In this document: positions 27,746 through 36,902 of the stretch, one piece after another | Numbering within the stretch: the first letter of the stretch is position 1 | Layout of the letters: each line of letters starts with the position of its first letter | Source: Pararhizobium sp. IMCC3301 | GTDB lineage: Bacteria; Pseudomonadota; Alphaproteobacteria; Rhizobiales; GCA-2746425 | NCBI RefSeq assembly: GCF_030758315.1 | Contig: NZ_CP132336.1 | Span: 744,001-808,000 of the forward strand | Direction: 5' to 3' | DNA: 64,000 nucleotides | Notes under the pieces: model-generated | What the model saw: the letters and a program-made list of their open reading frames with translations, nothing else | The model's database searches: none | What the model was told of the DNA's origin: nothing | Position numbers and translations under genes: made by a program

Positions 27746-28502
27746 TGCCAGCCCCGGCGATGCGCCTGCCGATTCGGTCGCCGAGACAAAAGATCACGAG
27801 CGTTCGCATCCCGTCCTGAAACCCAGACCGGCGGGAACGCTGCTGATTCTGGATGAGCAGAATGGGCGGCCTCATGTTTTGATGGGACGACGCCACAAGG
27901 CACATACTTTCATGCCGGGCGTCTTCGTGTTTCCCGGCGGCCGTGTTGATCGGCCTGACAATCATGCCCCCTATCACGCCGATCTGACGGATGCGACGAT
28001 GGCGCGTCTGATGGCGTCAGGACAAGCCAGTCTGGCGACAGACCGGCGTGCCCGAGCTTTCGCACTGGCGGCCATTCGTGAGACCTATGAAGAGGTCGGC
28101 ATGTTGATCGGCCGGTCAGCGAGTGCGCCGATAGCGACGTCAAATACCCTGTGGCAGCCGTTTCTCGGCCACGGGCAACTGCCTGATCTGGCTGCGTTGC
28201 GCTATGTGGCGCGGGCCGTCACACCGCCCGGCCTGGTGCGGCGCTACGATACACGGTTTTTCACAGTCAGCCGTGCCGCCATCAGCGCGCAATTGCCGGA
28301 CAGCCCGACCAATGAGCTGTCAGATCTGACCTGGGTTCCGTTTGACCGGGTCGACCAATTCAATATCCCGAGGATCACAGGGATGATTCTCCAGGATGTC
28401 AGAGAACGCCTTGCCCGCGAAGGAACGCTGGATTTGTCGGATAACGTGGCCGTGCCGGTCTATTCCATGCGATATGGCAAGCGCAGGCGTCTCCTTATCT
28501 AG
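27726..28502 (+). CDS. NUDIX hydrolase
   Basis: A 258-residue NUDIX-fold hydrolase. The box is of the long-insert type: FPGGRVD is separated by about 40 residues from RETYEEVGMLIG, so Gly and the REx-x-EE-x-G metal-binding part are intact, with an insertion between. This architecture is usual for the alphaproteobacterial group related to NUDT19-like CoA or nucleotide diphosphatases. The ATG at 27726 lies inside the end of the DUF983 gene. The substrate is unknown. Confidence 0.88.
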   Translation: MPSRSNNASPGDAPADSVAETKDHERSHPVLKPRPAGTLLILDEQNGRPHVLMGRRHKAHTFMPGVFVFPGGRVDRPDNHAPYHADLTDATMARLMASGQASLATDRRARAFALAAIRETYEEVGMLIGRSASAPIATSNTLWQPFLGHGQLPDLAALRYVARAVTPPGLVRRYDTRFFTVSRAAISAQLPDSPTNELSDLTWVPFDRVDQFNIPRITGMILQDVRERLAREGTLDLSDNVAVPVYSMRYGKRRRLLI

Positions 28503-28584
28503 AGCTTCGACACGCCGTAAACGCTATAATTCGCCGGCCCTGCACAGTTTTATCATTTTACCGCCTTCGTGCCCCATGCACGGC

Positions 28585-28612
28585 TTGACTTTCTGCGCGT
28601 TATGCGTAGTTT
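28585..28612 (+). promoter_or_regulatory. Candidate promoter of rpmG
   Basis: TTGACT (28585-28590) and TAGTTT (28607-28612) are separated by 16 bases and lie about 58 bp before the rpmG start codon, in the only gap of this co-directional block. Confidence 0.45.
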
Positions 28613-28669
28613 GCGCGCTCAAAGCGGCGGTTCTGCGCCCGATAGACAGCATTTCCAAGGAATGAGAAA

Positions 28670-28837
28670 ATGGCAAAGGCCACCACCATAAAAGTTCGTC
28701 TCGTCAGCACCGCCGACACCGGCTATTTCTACGTTGCGAAGAAGAACTCGCGCACCATGACCGAGAAGCTGACCCAGCGGAAATACGATCCCGTGGTTCG
28801 CAAGCATGTGGACTTCAAGGAAGCCAAAATCAAATAA
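28670..28837 (+). CDS. rpmG: 50S ribosomal protein L33
   Basis: A 55-residue protein too short for many gene finders. It reads [20 protein letters not shown], then [20 protein letters not shown], and ends [14 protein letters not shown]. This is the L33 of Gram-negative bacteria, without the Cys4 zinc motif, and is part of the large ribosomal subunit near the E site. AAGGAATGA lies just upstream of the ATG. It has its own promoter candidate and is closed by a strong terminator. Confidence 0.97.
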   Translation: MAKATTIKVRLVSTADTGYFYVAKKNSRTMTEKLTQRKYDPVVRKHVDFKEAKIK

Positions 28838-28899
28838 CTTGCTCTGCCTCACGGCAGGTCCCAGACTTAGCAAACACCGCACGACAAAAACCGCATGGC

Positions 28900-28933
28900 A
28901 AACACCGCATGACTGGGTCTTGCGGTGTTTTTT
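28900..28933 (+). terminator. Intrinsic terminator after rpmG
   Basis: AAACACCGCA pairs with TGCGGTGTTT around an 11-base loop and is followed by further T residues. A partial copy of the left arm (AAACACCGCACG) occurs 29 bases earlier. Confidence 0.9.
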
Positions 28934-29052
28934 GTTGTCTGGATGGTTTTACCCGCAGCACTGGATATACCGGCGCGGCTGCCAGCGGTCCCCGGCAGTT
29001 TACCTGTCAGGGATACGCGCCACGCAGACCGCGCAACCGCAATCTCCGCCGA

Positions 29053-29658
29053 TCACGAATGGACAGGACCCATTCCGGATTTCGGATGGAGCACGACCCG
29101 CGTACCCTCGGGGACCTTATCATAAAGCTCGACGACCTGGTCGTTGACCAGCCGCGCACACCCGTTGGAAACCGCAACACCGATGGTTCGCGGATCGTTG
29201 GTTCCGTGAATCCGCAGAAACGTATCGCCCTTTTCCTTCGTGAACAGATAGAGCGCCCGGGCACCCAGCGGATTGTTGATACCACCCGCCATACCATCTG
29301 CATGTTTGGCGTATTGATCCGGATCGCGTCGAATCATGTCGGGTGTTGGTGTCCACTCCGGCCACTCTTTTTTGGCGCCGACAAAGAAAGCGCCTGAGTG
29401 ATACAGGTTTCCGCGCCCGACGCCGACGCTGTAACGCAGCGCTTTGCGGCCGCTCAGATGCAGAAACAACCAGTATTGGTCAGGGAAAACATCAATCGTG
29501 CCGGGTTCAAAACGTTGGCGCATGGACACCAGACGGGGCATGAATTTTTCCGGCAGAACGTATTTTTCTCCCGCCTTATGTGCTTCGGCAGACCTCAGCC
29601 CTGCGGAACCCGCTGCCAGCGCAGCCCCTGCTGCCAGCAATTGACGACGACTCAGCAT
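29053..29658 (-). CDS. L,D-transpeptidase (YkuD domain), Tat-exported
   Basis: A 201-residue periplasmic enzyme that crosslinks peptidoglycan through L,D bonds or attaches proteins to it. The catalytic block is HGTNDPRTIGVAVSNGCARL, with His and the nucleophilic Cys in the normal HGT-x(n)-SxGCxR arrangement. Gly-rich GMAGGINNPLGARALYLF precedes it. The N-terminus SRRQLLAAGAALAAG is a twin-arginine signal. The ATG at 29658 is preferred over 29670 because the signal then starts at residue 1. Rhizobiales encode many such enzymes for polar growth. Confidence 0.92.
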   Translation of the reverse strand: MLSRRQLLAAGAALAAGSAGLRSAEAHKAGEKYVLPEKFMPRLVSMRQRFEPGTIDVFPDQYWLFLHLSGRKALRYSVGVGRGNLYHSGAFFVGAKKEWPEWTPTPDMIRRDPDQYAKHADGMAGGINNPLGARALYLFTKEKGDTFLRIHGTNDPRTIGVAVSNGCARLVNDQVVELYDKVPEGTRVVLHPKSGMGPVHS

Positions 29659-29933
29659 ATGCAACTCCATTGTGAATTCGATAAAGTTATCGCGATTGGC
29701 GCTGGCCGCCTGCCTGATCGCATGACAATTTCATAAAAGCACCACCCAAACCGGCCATGGCATGACGCTCCGTATTTTCCAAACGATAACCGGGCAAGCC
29801 ACATCATGCAATCAGGATGTGCGATCCGGTATGAGAGTTTTCCGCACTTTAGTGCGCTCCATAGTGGGATTGGCAAAACAGGACAGATGTCATGTCTTAC
29901 CGGCAGGTCTGCAAACCCGGTATTTTCATGAAT

Positions 29934-29964
29934 AAAACCGCCAAGTGCGTCAGGCGGCTTTTGA
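29934..29964 (-). terminator. Terminator overlapping the end of pleD
   Basis: On the reverse strand AAAAGCCGCC pairs with GGCGGTTTT around a 10-base loop and ends in TTTTATT. The left arm is made of the last codons of pleD, and the loop contains its stop codon. Confidence 0.7.
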
Positions 29965-31344
29965 GATCACCTGATTGCGGCCGGCCTCTTTGGCGCGGTA
30001 CAAAGCTTCATCGGCGCGCTTCAGCATGGCTACAGAGGAATCATGGCGCCCGGTGAACTGGGTGATGCCGAAACTTGCTGTTACTTTAACCTGCGATCCG
30101 TCATCATTAATGATGAAAGGCACCGACTCAATTTCCCGGCGCAGACGCTCGGCCGCCAGCACCGCCACATCCAGTTCGGTTTCCGCCAGCACGCAGACAA
30201 ATTCCTCGCCGCCAAACCGGCAGGCCAGATCCGATCCGCGCAGACTGCGCCGGATGCGATGCGAAACCTCTTTCAGAACAACATCGCCAACGGCATGGCC
30301 GTGAATGTCGTTGATGGTCTTGAATTTATCGATATCCATGATCATCACGGACAGATCGCGCTGATAGCGTAGCGACTGGTCAATCAGCGTCGCCATCTGG
30401 CGTTCCAGAAAACGCCTGTTCTGCAGCCCGGTCAACGGGTCGATGACCGCAAGCTCCAATGTGTTTTCCATTTCCAGGCGCAATTCGCGCAGCATCCGGT
30501 GACGCCAGACTTCGCGGCGCATGCGGGCTGCCAACTCACGCTCCTGATAGGGCGTCACAACATAATTCGTCGCCCCCAGTTCAAAACTGCGTTGCAGCCG
30601 TTTTTCATCCTCCGGTTTCGCCACAACAAGAGTGGGCAGGTGGCGAAACTCCAGAGGGGCCTTCAGTCGGGACAGAAACGCAAGCGGGTCCGATGAGGTG
30701 TTGGAAAGCCCGATAATGACAGCATCCCAGTCACATGAATGCAACGCCGCAGAAGCGTCCTCCTCGGCCAGGACCGTCTTTATGGCCTGCTCCGCCGCCA
30801 GGCTTCTGGTGATTTTTTCAGCCGTTATCGGATCATCATCAAACACCAGAATCTGGCCGTTGCGGCCATCATCAAAAGATTCAGCGTCCTCGGTAAAACC
30901 GTCAATATTCTCGTCTTGGTTCGAGACACGGCGAAGCGCATTTATGCTGTGGGTGCGCATGTCTTCCAGCGCCTGTTTCTGCGAGGCCAGATTGCGAATC
31001 CGGCTGATCAGCGCAACATCATTGACCGGCTTGGAAAGAAAATCGTCGGCCCCGGCATTCAGGCCCTTGATCCGCGATGCATCATCCTTCAACGCCGTCA
31101 ACAGAATGATCGGAATATCCCGGGTTGCAGGATCGGATTTCAGGGCGCGGCAGGTTTCAAAACCGTCAAGGCCGGGCATAACCACATCCAGCAACACCAC
31201 ATCAACCTGGTTGTTGCGGCAATAATCCAGTGCCTCCAACCCGTTGGTCAGAGATTTTACCGAATAATATTCTGCTGTCAGCCGAGCTGACAAAAGCTTC
31301 AGGTTTGCCTGAATATCATCCACTGCCAAAACGCGTATCGACAT
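29950..31344 (-). CDS. pleD: PleD response regulator / diguanylate cyclase
   Basis: A 464-residue protein with two receiver domains and a GGDEF domain. The first receiver holds the phosphoacceptor Asp in VDVVLLDVVMPGLDGFE. The second (residues about 165-285) is degenerate, as in Caulobacter PleD. The cyclase domain carries GGEEF in CRFGGEEFVCVLAE, an active variant of GGDEF. It makes cyclic di-GMP after phosphorylation and controls the motile-to-sessile polarity switch. It lies 48 bp after divK on the same strand, the conserved alphaproteobacterial pair, with its own terminator. Confidence 0.96.
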   Translation of the reverse strand: MSIRVLAVDDIQANLKLLSARLTAEYYSVKSLTNGLEALDYCRNNQVDVVLLDVVMPGLDGFETCRALKSDPATRDIPIILLTALKDDASRIKGLNAGADDFLSKPVNDVALISRIRNLASQKQALEDMRTHSINALRRVSNQDENIDGFTEDAESFDDGRNGQILVFDDDPITAEKITRSLAAEQAIKTVLAEEDASAALHSCDWDAVIIGLSNTSSDPLAFLSRLKAPLEFRHLPTLVVAKPEDEKRLQRSFELGATNYVVTPYQERELAARMRREVWRHRMLRELRLEMENTLELAVIDPLTGLQNRRFLERQMATLIDQSLRYQRDLSVMIMDIDKFKTINDIHGHAVGDVVLKEVSHRIRRSLRGSDLACRFGGEEFVCVLAETELDVAVLAAERLRREIESVPFIINDDGSQVKVTASFGITQFTGRHDSSVAMLKRADEALYRAKEAGRNQVISKAA

Positions 31345-31392
31345 AGTCGTTTCTGTTTCTCTTCAACCAGACGGCCGGCCAATACCAGCCTT

Positions 31393-31770
31393 CTAACCGG
31401 TCGCAGCAGGCAGATACTGGGTTACCACATCCAAAAAATTTGCGACTGAGATAGGCTTGGAAAGATATGCCTCACAGCCAGCTTCACGAATTCGGTCCTC
31501 GTCTCCCTTCATGGCAAAAGCGGTGATAGCAATCACCGGAATTTCACGCAGATCCTCGTCTTCTTTCAGCCATTTGATCACCTCCAGCCCCGAGACCTCG
31601 GGAAGCTGGATATCCATCAGAACCAGATCCGGCCTGTGCTGCCTTACAAGTTCAAATGCCTCGATTCCGTTGCGGCTTTGCAACGTATTGTAGCCATGGG
31701 CTTCAAGAAGATCATTGAACAGCTTCATGTTCAGTTCGTTGTCTTCTACAATGAGTATGCTCTGTGTCAT
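31393..31770 (-). CDS. divK: Single-domain response regulator DivK
   Basis: A 125-residue receiver domain with no output domain. The acidic pocket is in [10 protein letters not shown], the phosphoacceptor Asp in [20 protein letters not shown], and the conserved Thr and Lys follow ([20 protein letters not shown]). DivK shuttles between DivJ and PleC kinases and signals through DivL to CtrA, setting cell polarity and division timing. A near-consensus CtrA box lies just upstream, in line with the known feedback of CtrA on divK. Confidence 0.95.
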   Translation of the reverse strand: MTQSILIVEDNELNMKLFNDLLEAHGYNTLQSRNGIEAFELVRQHRPDLVLMDIQLPEVSGLEVIKWLKEDEDLREIPVIAITAFAMKGDEDRIREAGCEAYLSKPISVANFLDVVTQYLPAATG

Positions 31771-31800
31771 GGACTATCCGAATAATTCCCTAAGGTTACC

Positions 31801-31815
31801 TAAACACCGGGTTAA
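31801..31815 (-). promoter_or_regulatory. CtrA-like box upstream of divK
   Basis: On the reverse strand the sequence is TTAA-CCCGGTG-TTTA, seven of eight informative bases of the CtrA consensus TTAA-N7-TTAA. It lies 31-45 bp before the divK ATG. The position implies a very short leader, and no clear Shine-Dalgarno sequence is present. Confidence 0.45.
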
Positions 31816-31919
31816 ATTCTTGTCAGGGCAGCGGATCATGATAGGAATCCGCCTCAGACTCAAACCGGCGACTGGCATTCTTCCAAATATCAGACATTTC
31901 CTTACAAAACCCGGATATT

Positions 31920-32216
31920 ATGAAACATAAAGCCAACTTTGAGCGCACTAACCGCGAAAGTGCTGAAGCCACGGCTGTTCAGGCACTCGGGTTTCTGGCG
32001 CAGGACAAGTTCGTTTTGGAACGTTTTCTGTCGGTCACCGGGATAGCCCCGGACAGGGTTCGGCAAGCCGCCGCCACACCGGGTTTTCTGGCCGGCGTCC
32101 TCGACTATATTATGCAGAACGAATCGTTGCTGCTGACATTTTCTGCCAATCATAACGTTGATGCTGAGACCATCGTCGCTGCTCACAGATGTCTGTGCGG
32201 ACCAAATTCCGAATAG
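31920..32216 (+). CDS. DUF3572 family protein
   Basis: A 98-residue helical protein of the DUF3572 family, restricted mainly to Rhizobiales and relatives. Characteristic stretches are AEATAVQALGFLAQD and LERFLSVTGI, then AATPGFLAGVLDYIMQNESLL. The function is unknown. It is divergent from divK, which is its usual place, and is followed after 25 bases by a HAD-type hydrolase that probably shares its transcript. Confidence 0.9.
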   Translation: MKHKANFERTNRESAEATAVQALGFLAQDKFVLERFLSVTGIAPDRVRQAAATPGFLAGVLDYIMQNESLLLTFSANHNVDAETIVAAHRCLCGPNSE

Positions 32217-32242
32217 GACGATCACAGGAGACTTGAATCATT

Positions 32243-32902
32243 CTGTCTGATAATACGCGTAACCAACTGGAAGAAATCAATTTTTCTGATCGCCCGCTGC
32301 TGGTCTGCGATGTCGATGAAGTGGTGCTGCACTTTGTGCGCCCACTGGAAACTCATTTTGGCAATCACGGCTACGGCTTCAAGGATCAGATTTTCAAGCT
32401 GACCGGCAATATCCGCGCGTTGGACGGCGGCCCGGACGCGCCCGATGAAACCGTGTTTGCCATGATCCACAGCTATTTTGCCGTGGATGCCCACAAACAG
32501 CTTCCGGTCGAAGGTGCGGTCGCCGCGCTGAATGGTCTGGCGAAAATTGCCGACATTCTGTTTCTGACAAATATGCCGTCAGAATACCGCGAAGACCGGC
32601 AGAAATGCCTCTCCGCACATGCCCTGAACTATCCGGTGGTGACCAATACCGGACCTAAAGGCCCGGCTTTGGCATATCTTTGCGAAAGAGCATCAGGCCC
32701 GGTCTGGTTTCTCGACGACAGCCCGCTTAATCTGGTCTCGGTGGCGGCAGATGCGCCGCAGGTGCAACTGGTTCATTTCGTCGCAGATCCGGTGTTTTTG
32801 GAACTGGCGGATCAGGTCCCGACTGCGCGACTGCGCACGCGGTGCTGGACCGAAACCCATGGCTTGATCCATACTGAACTGGTGCAAGCGGTGTCGAACT
32901 GA
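32243..32902 (+). CDS. HAD-like hydrolase, probable non-ATG start
   Basis: A protein of about 219 residues with all four HAD motifs: [11 protein letters not shown] (nucleophile and acid Asp), FLTNM (motif II), a Lys in TGPKGP (motif III) and FLDDSPLN (motif IV). The coding frame runs upstream to a TGA at 32234 with no ATG, GTG or TTG before motif I. The GTG at 32321 would delete motif I. AGGAGA (32226-32231) points to CTG 32243 (11 bases away) or ATT 32240 (8 bases away). The latter would be a rare start of the infC type. It is likely a phosphatase of unknown substrate, between DUF3572 and dinB. Confidence 0.75.
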   Translation: MSDNTRNQLEEINFSDRPLLVCDVDEVVLHFVRPLETHFGNHGYGFKDQIFKLTGNIRALDGGPDAPDETVFAMIHSYFAVDAHKQLPVEGAVAALNGLAKIADILFLTNMPSEYREDRQKCLSAHALNYPVVTNTGPKGPALAYLCERASGPVWFLDDSPLNLVSVAADAPQVQLVHFVADPVFLELADQVPTARLRTRCWTETHGLIHTELVQAVSN

Positions 32903-32972
32903 ACAGTCATCCATATGCTTTGGCCTTTCAGGCAGCCCCGAAGGCGCAACAATTGCTGGGTCCGGTCGAACG

Positions 32973-34274
32973 ATGACAATGAAAGGCATCTGTCGGAACT
33001 GTTTTGCGGTTGAACGGTTTGTGCAGTCCAGCACAAAGCCGCGCTGTTCCGCTTGCGGCAGCCCACGGGTCGTTGCTCATACCGAACTTCTTGATCTGAC
33101 AATTGCGCATGTCGATTGCGACGCCTTCTACGCCTCTGTGGAAAAGCGTGACCGACCGGAGGTCCGCGACCAGCCGGTGATCATTGGCGGTGGCCGGCGC
33201 GGCGTTGTCGCAACCTGCTGCTATATTGCCCGCACCTTTGGCGTGCGCTCGGCAATGCCGATGTTCAAGGCAACAAAATTATGTCCGCACGCGGTGATCA
33301 TTCGCGGCGACATGGAGAAATATGTCCGCGTCAGCGGCCAGATCCGCGCCCTTATGGACGATCTGACACCGGCAGTTCAGCCGATCTCGATTGACGAAGC
33401 CTTCCTCGATTTGACCGGTACGCAACGTCTGCATCATGCCAGCGCGGCAGAAACCCTGGCGCGATTTGCCCATAAGGTCGAGCAGGATATCGGCATCACC
33501 ATATCGGTTGGTTTGAGCCACAATAAATTTCTTGCCAAAATCGCCTCGGATCTCGACAAGCCACGCGGCTTTGCGGTGATCGGTGAAGCTGAAACTCTGG
33601 CGTTTCTGGCGCGCCAGAATGTCAGTCTGATCTGGGGTGTGGGCAAAGCCATGCAGAAGAAACTCGCCGCAGACGGCATCCACACAATCGCACAATTGCA
33701 GACCATGGAGGAAGCCGTGCTTGGCAAACGCTACGGCTCCATCGGCCTGAGGCTGGCGCGGCTGGCGCGAGGCCAGGACAGCCGCAAGATCGAATCCCGC
33801 AGCGCCGCCAAAAGCGTAAGTTCGGAAACCACTTTCAACACTGATCTGGCGACTGCCGAAGAGTTGCAGCCGATCCTGCGCCGTCTGGCTGAGAGAGTCT
33901 CAACACGGCTGAAACAGAAGAGCATTGCCGGGGCCACGCTGGTGCTGAAACTGAAAACTGCCGATTTCAGGCAGAGAACGCGAAACCGCGCCCTCGGTGA
34001 TCCTACCCAATTGGCCGACCGGATTTACAGTGAAGGCGTATCGCTGCTGAAAGCGGAACTGGATGGAACCAGGTTTCGCCTGATCGGCATTGGTGTGTCC
34101 GATCTGGTTGACGGCCGCTTTGCCGACCCGTTGGATCTGGTTGACCATGGTGCCAAAAAACGCCGCGCCGCTGAATTCGCTATGGACCAGATCCGCGCCC
34201 GCTTTGGCAGGGACGGCGTGGATCTGGGCCTGACATTCCAGGCCAAGGACCGCAAGCCCAAGGACAAATCCTGA
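32973..34274 (+). CDS. dinB: DNA polymerase IV
   Basis: A 433-residue Y-family translesion polymerase. The palm starts with [20 protein letters not shown], and the catalytic acid pair is in [15 protein letters not shown]. The helix-hairpin-helix region ([19 protein letters not shown]) and the little finger domain follow. There is an N-terminal extension of about 40 residues with a CRNC...CSACG zinc-ribbon, which is usual for alphaproteobacterial DinB but absent in E. coli. The C-terminus lacks an obvious beta-clamp QLxLF motif; GLTFQAKD is the nearest. It follows the HAD gene by 70 bp. Confidence 0.94.
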   Translation: MTMKGICRNCFAVERFVQSSTKPRCSACGSPRVVAHTELLDLTIAHVDCDAFYASVEKRDRPEVRDQPVIIGGGRRGVVATCCYIARTFGVRSAMPMFKATKLCPHAVIIRGDMEKYVRVSGQIRALMDDLTPAVQPISIDEAFLDLTGTQRLHHASAAETLARFAHKVEQDIGITISVGLSHNKFLAKIASDLDKPRGFAVIGEAETLAFLARQNVSLIWGVGKAMQKKLAADGIHTIAQLQTMEEAVLGKRYGSIGLRLARLARGQDSRKIESRSAAKSVSSETTFNTDLATAEELQPILRRLAERVSTRLKQKSIAGATLVLKLKTADFRQRTRNRALGDPTQLADRIYSEGVSLLKAELDGTRFRLIGIGVSDLVDGRFADPLDLVDHGAKKRRAAEFAMDQIRARFGRDGVDLGLTFQAKDRKPKDKS

Positions 34275-34306
34275 ATTGGCCCGGCGTACAGCCGGCCGGC
34301 CATACC

Positions 34307-35371
34307 TTAGAGACGCGTGTTGGTATCCGGATCAAAGAAGTGCAATTTGGTCGTGTCCAGGTTCAACGCCACTGTCTCGCCAATCGCGACGCCGAGGCGC
34401 AGGCTTGAAATAACACCCATGGAATTGCCGTTGATGTCGACCACCAGGAATGTTCTGTCGCCGGTGTTTTCTTGTGACGTCACAATCCCATGCAAGCCAT
34501 CTTTATTGGAACCGGAGACCGTAATATGCTCCGGACGGATTCCCAGCGTAACCGGACCAGTGCGCAGGTCAGCGGGACCCAGTTCCATTGCAACACCCTG
34601 ATAGGCGAATTCCAGCCCGGCGCTTCCCTGTGTCACGACACCTTCCAGGAAGTTCATCGACGGCGAGCCGATGAAGGACGCCACGAACCTGTTTTGCGGC
34701 GCGTCATACAACTCCAACGGCGCGCCAAACTGCTCCACCTTGCCATTGTTCATCACGATCACCCGATCGGCCATTGTCATGGCTTCAATCTGGTCATGGG
34801 TGACATAGACAGAGGTAGTGCCGAGATTGCGCTGCAGATCGCGAATCTCGGCGCGCATCTGGACGCGAAGTTTGGCATCCAGATTTGAAAGCGGTTCGTC
34901 AAACAGGAAAACTTTTGGCTGTCGCACCAGCGCCCGGCCCATGGCAACCCGTTGCCTCTGGCCGCCGGATAATTCACGCGGCTTGCGCTTTGCCACGGCC
35001 CCCAGATTGAGCATGGCAATGGCGGTGTCGGTCGCCTCTTCAATGTCGCGGCGGTTCCATTTCGCCAACTCAAGCGGAAAGCGGATATTTTCAATGACGG
35101 TCATGTGCGGATAAAGCGCATAGCTCTGGAACACCATTGCAATGTCTCGTTCGCGCGGCGTGCGGTTTCCCACTTCCTGGCCGTCGATCAGGATCTGCCC
35201 GGCAGTGGCCGATTCCAGACCGGCAATAATGCGCAGAAGCGTCGACTTTCCGCATCCGCTTTCGCCGAGAACAGCCACGAACTCGCTGTCTTTGATGGCG
35301 GCATCAATGCCGTGCAGCACTTCCACATCACCAAAAGATTTTCGGATATTCACCAGGTCTAAAGTTGCCAT
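34307..35371 (-). CDS. Sugar ABC transporter ATPase (MsmK/UgpC type)
   Basis: A 354-residue ATPase with Walker A GESGCGKST (near residue 36), Q-loop, signature LSGGQRQRVAMGRALVR, Walker B VFLFDEPLSNLDA and the C-terminal TOBE domain (LGIRPEHITVSG; VALNLDTTKLHFFDPDT). The ATG at 35371 follows the sulfatase stop by one base (TAG-A-ATG). It closes the reverse-strand sulfatase-transporter operon. ATPases of this group often serve several sugar transporters, so it could also power the transporter at 3.9-5.7 kb, whose own ATPase is only a remnant. Confidence 0.93.
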   Translation of the reverse strand: MATLDLVNIRKSFGDVEVLHGIDAAIKDSEFVAVLGESGCGKSTLLRIIAGLESATAGQILIDGQEVGNRTPRERDIAMVFQSYALYPHMTVIENIRFPLELAKWNRRDIEEATDTAIAMLNLGAVAKRKPRELSGGQRQRVAMGRALVRQPKVFLFDEPLSNLDAKLRVQMRAEIRDLQRNLGTTSVYVTHDQIEAMTMADRVIVMNNGKVEQFGAPLELYDAPQNRFVASFIGSPSMNFLEGVVTQGSAGLEFAYQGVAMELGPADLRTGPVTLGIRPEHITVSGSNKDGLHGIVTSQENTGDRTFLVVDINGNSMGVISSLRLGVAIGETVALNLDTTKLHFFDPDTNTRL

Positions 35372-35372
35372 T

Positions 35373-36902
35373 CTATGTGCCTTGTCCGGAGTGGATATCC
35401 AACCGCTCAAAAGCTTCGTCCGGAGCCAGGGAGACCTGCATCAGACGCCGCATGACATCAACAAGCTGGCTTTCCAGACCGGCGTTTACGATCGGGCGGG
35501 TCTGCCCGGGATCGTTCGTCAGATCGTAAAGCGCGGTGCGGCAATCCGTCATCGCGCCCGGTCCGTGTGAATGATACCAGCCCGCACTGTCCGCAACCTT
35601 TATACGCAGCACCGGCCAGCCTTGGGCAAAGTCCAGATCATCGATTAATTCGGTTTCCCGGAACTCGTCTTCGGAAAACGAACACAGCATGTGGTTCGGC
35701 ATCAAGGTATATTGATACAGCGGCTGATCCAGCATGTTTTCCGGATAGCGGAAATAGCTGTGCTTGCCATCGGTCAGATTGATTGCACCGCCGAAATAGC
35801 CGAACAACAGCGCTTCATGGTTCGCCGCATCGGGGTTCTGCAGCAGTGGAAACACCGATTTTCCCGTCGCCGCTTCCGGCACAGGCGCATTATGCGCCTC
35901 GCAGAATGTTGCCGCAAGATCAGGTGTTTGGGTAAGTGCGGTCCGCCGTTCTCCAGCGCAATTTGCATGGTCCGGATGGTACACCAACAACGGAATGCGG
36001 GCGATTTCAGAATAGCAGGGCATTCTGTTTTTGGCCCACCATTGATGCTCTCCCAGCAGAAAGCCATGATCGGTAGAGACCACCAGCATGGTATCGTCCC
36101 ACATCCCGTTTTCGTCCATAAGGTCGAGGATTCGGCCAAGCTGGTCATCACAATGTGACATCAGCGCCATATAATTGCGTTTCATCTCATCGTTTTCAGG
36201 AGATCGGCCTGAATGGGGCGCATATGGTGGCCAGTCTCTGATCTTGCCGTCATAGTCGGATTTGAATTTCTGGCGATGGTTTTCAGGGGCAAAAAACGGC
36301 TCGTGAGGATCGAAGGTTTCAATCTGCAGAAACCAGTCATCAGCGGCCTTGTTCGCGTTCAGGAATGTGCAGGCCGCATTGAAACACTGGGTCGAGGGAA
36401 ACTGTCCTGTTTCTTCCAGATGAGACCGGTTGGCCATGTAATGAAATGGCAGTGACCCGGTTTTCCCGTCAAACTGATCAGCATGATATCGCGCCTGCCA
36501 GTCCGCCAGTGGCGCATCGATGGGCGCTTGCCACTTGTCGCCTTCCTGGCCACGGACAAATTCATAGCTGGAATATTTGGTATGATAATTGCCCGCCCCT
36601 TCTTCAAAATAATGATAGTGATCGGTAATCAGATGGGAATACACCCCGGCTGTGCGGAGCTGGTCGAACACAGACTGGTCGAACGGCTCAAGTGGCCCCC
36701 AGCTTCTGTGCATGAAACTCAGCTTGCCGGTTTGCAGATCCCGGCGCGCGGGCATACACGGCAGGCTGCCGACATGATGCTGGTCAAAGGTGACCGCCTT
36801 TTCCGCCAGACGGCGAAAATTCGGGGTTTGAAGCAGCTCTGAGCCATAGCATTCCAGAAAATGCCGGTTCAGGGAATCAAACAGAATAAAAATTGTCCTC
36901 AT
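35373..36902 (-). CDS. Sulfatase, Cys-type formylglycine
   Basis: A 509-residue sulfatase with the less common CMPAR version of the formylglycine motif (Cys49), in which Ala replaces the usual Ser. The metal ligands are present: LFDSLNRH (Asp9) near the N-terminus and STDHGFLLGEHQWWAKN later, with HEPFFAP between. No signal peptide is seen, so it is probably cytoplasmic. It overlaps the DUF4432 gene by 4 bp and precedes the ATPase. It is only distantly related to the sulfatases at 5.7-9.9 kb, so the two loci probably handle different sulfate esters. Confidence 0.92.
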   Translation of the reverse strand: MRTIFILFDSLNRHFLECYGSELLQTPNFRRLAEKAVTFDQHHVGSLPCMPARRDLQTGKLSFMHRSWGPLEPFDQSVFDQLRTAGVYSHLITDHYHYFEEGAGNYHTKYSSYEFVRGQEGDKWQAPIDAPLADWQARYHADQFDGKTGSLPFHYMANRSHLEETGQFPSTQCFNAACTFLNANKAADDWFLQIETFDPHEPFFAPENHRQKFKSDYDGKIRDWPPYAPHSGRSPENDEMKRNYMALMSHCDDQLGRILDLMDENGMWDDTMLVVSTDHGFLLGEHQWWAKNRMPCYSEIARIPLLVYHPDHANCAGERRTALTQTPDLAATFCEAHNAPVPEAATGKSVFPLLQNPDAANHEALLFGYFGGAINLTDGKHSYFRYPENMLDQPLYQYTLMPNHMLCSFSEDEFRETELIDDLDFAQGWPVLRIKVADSAGWYHSHGPGAMTDCRTALYDLTNDPGQTRPIVNAGLESQLVDVMRRLMQVSLAPDEAFERLDIHSGQGT

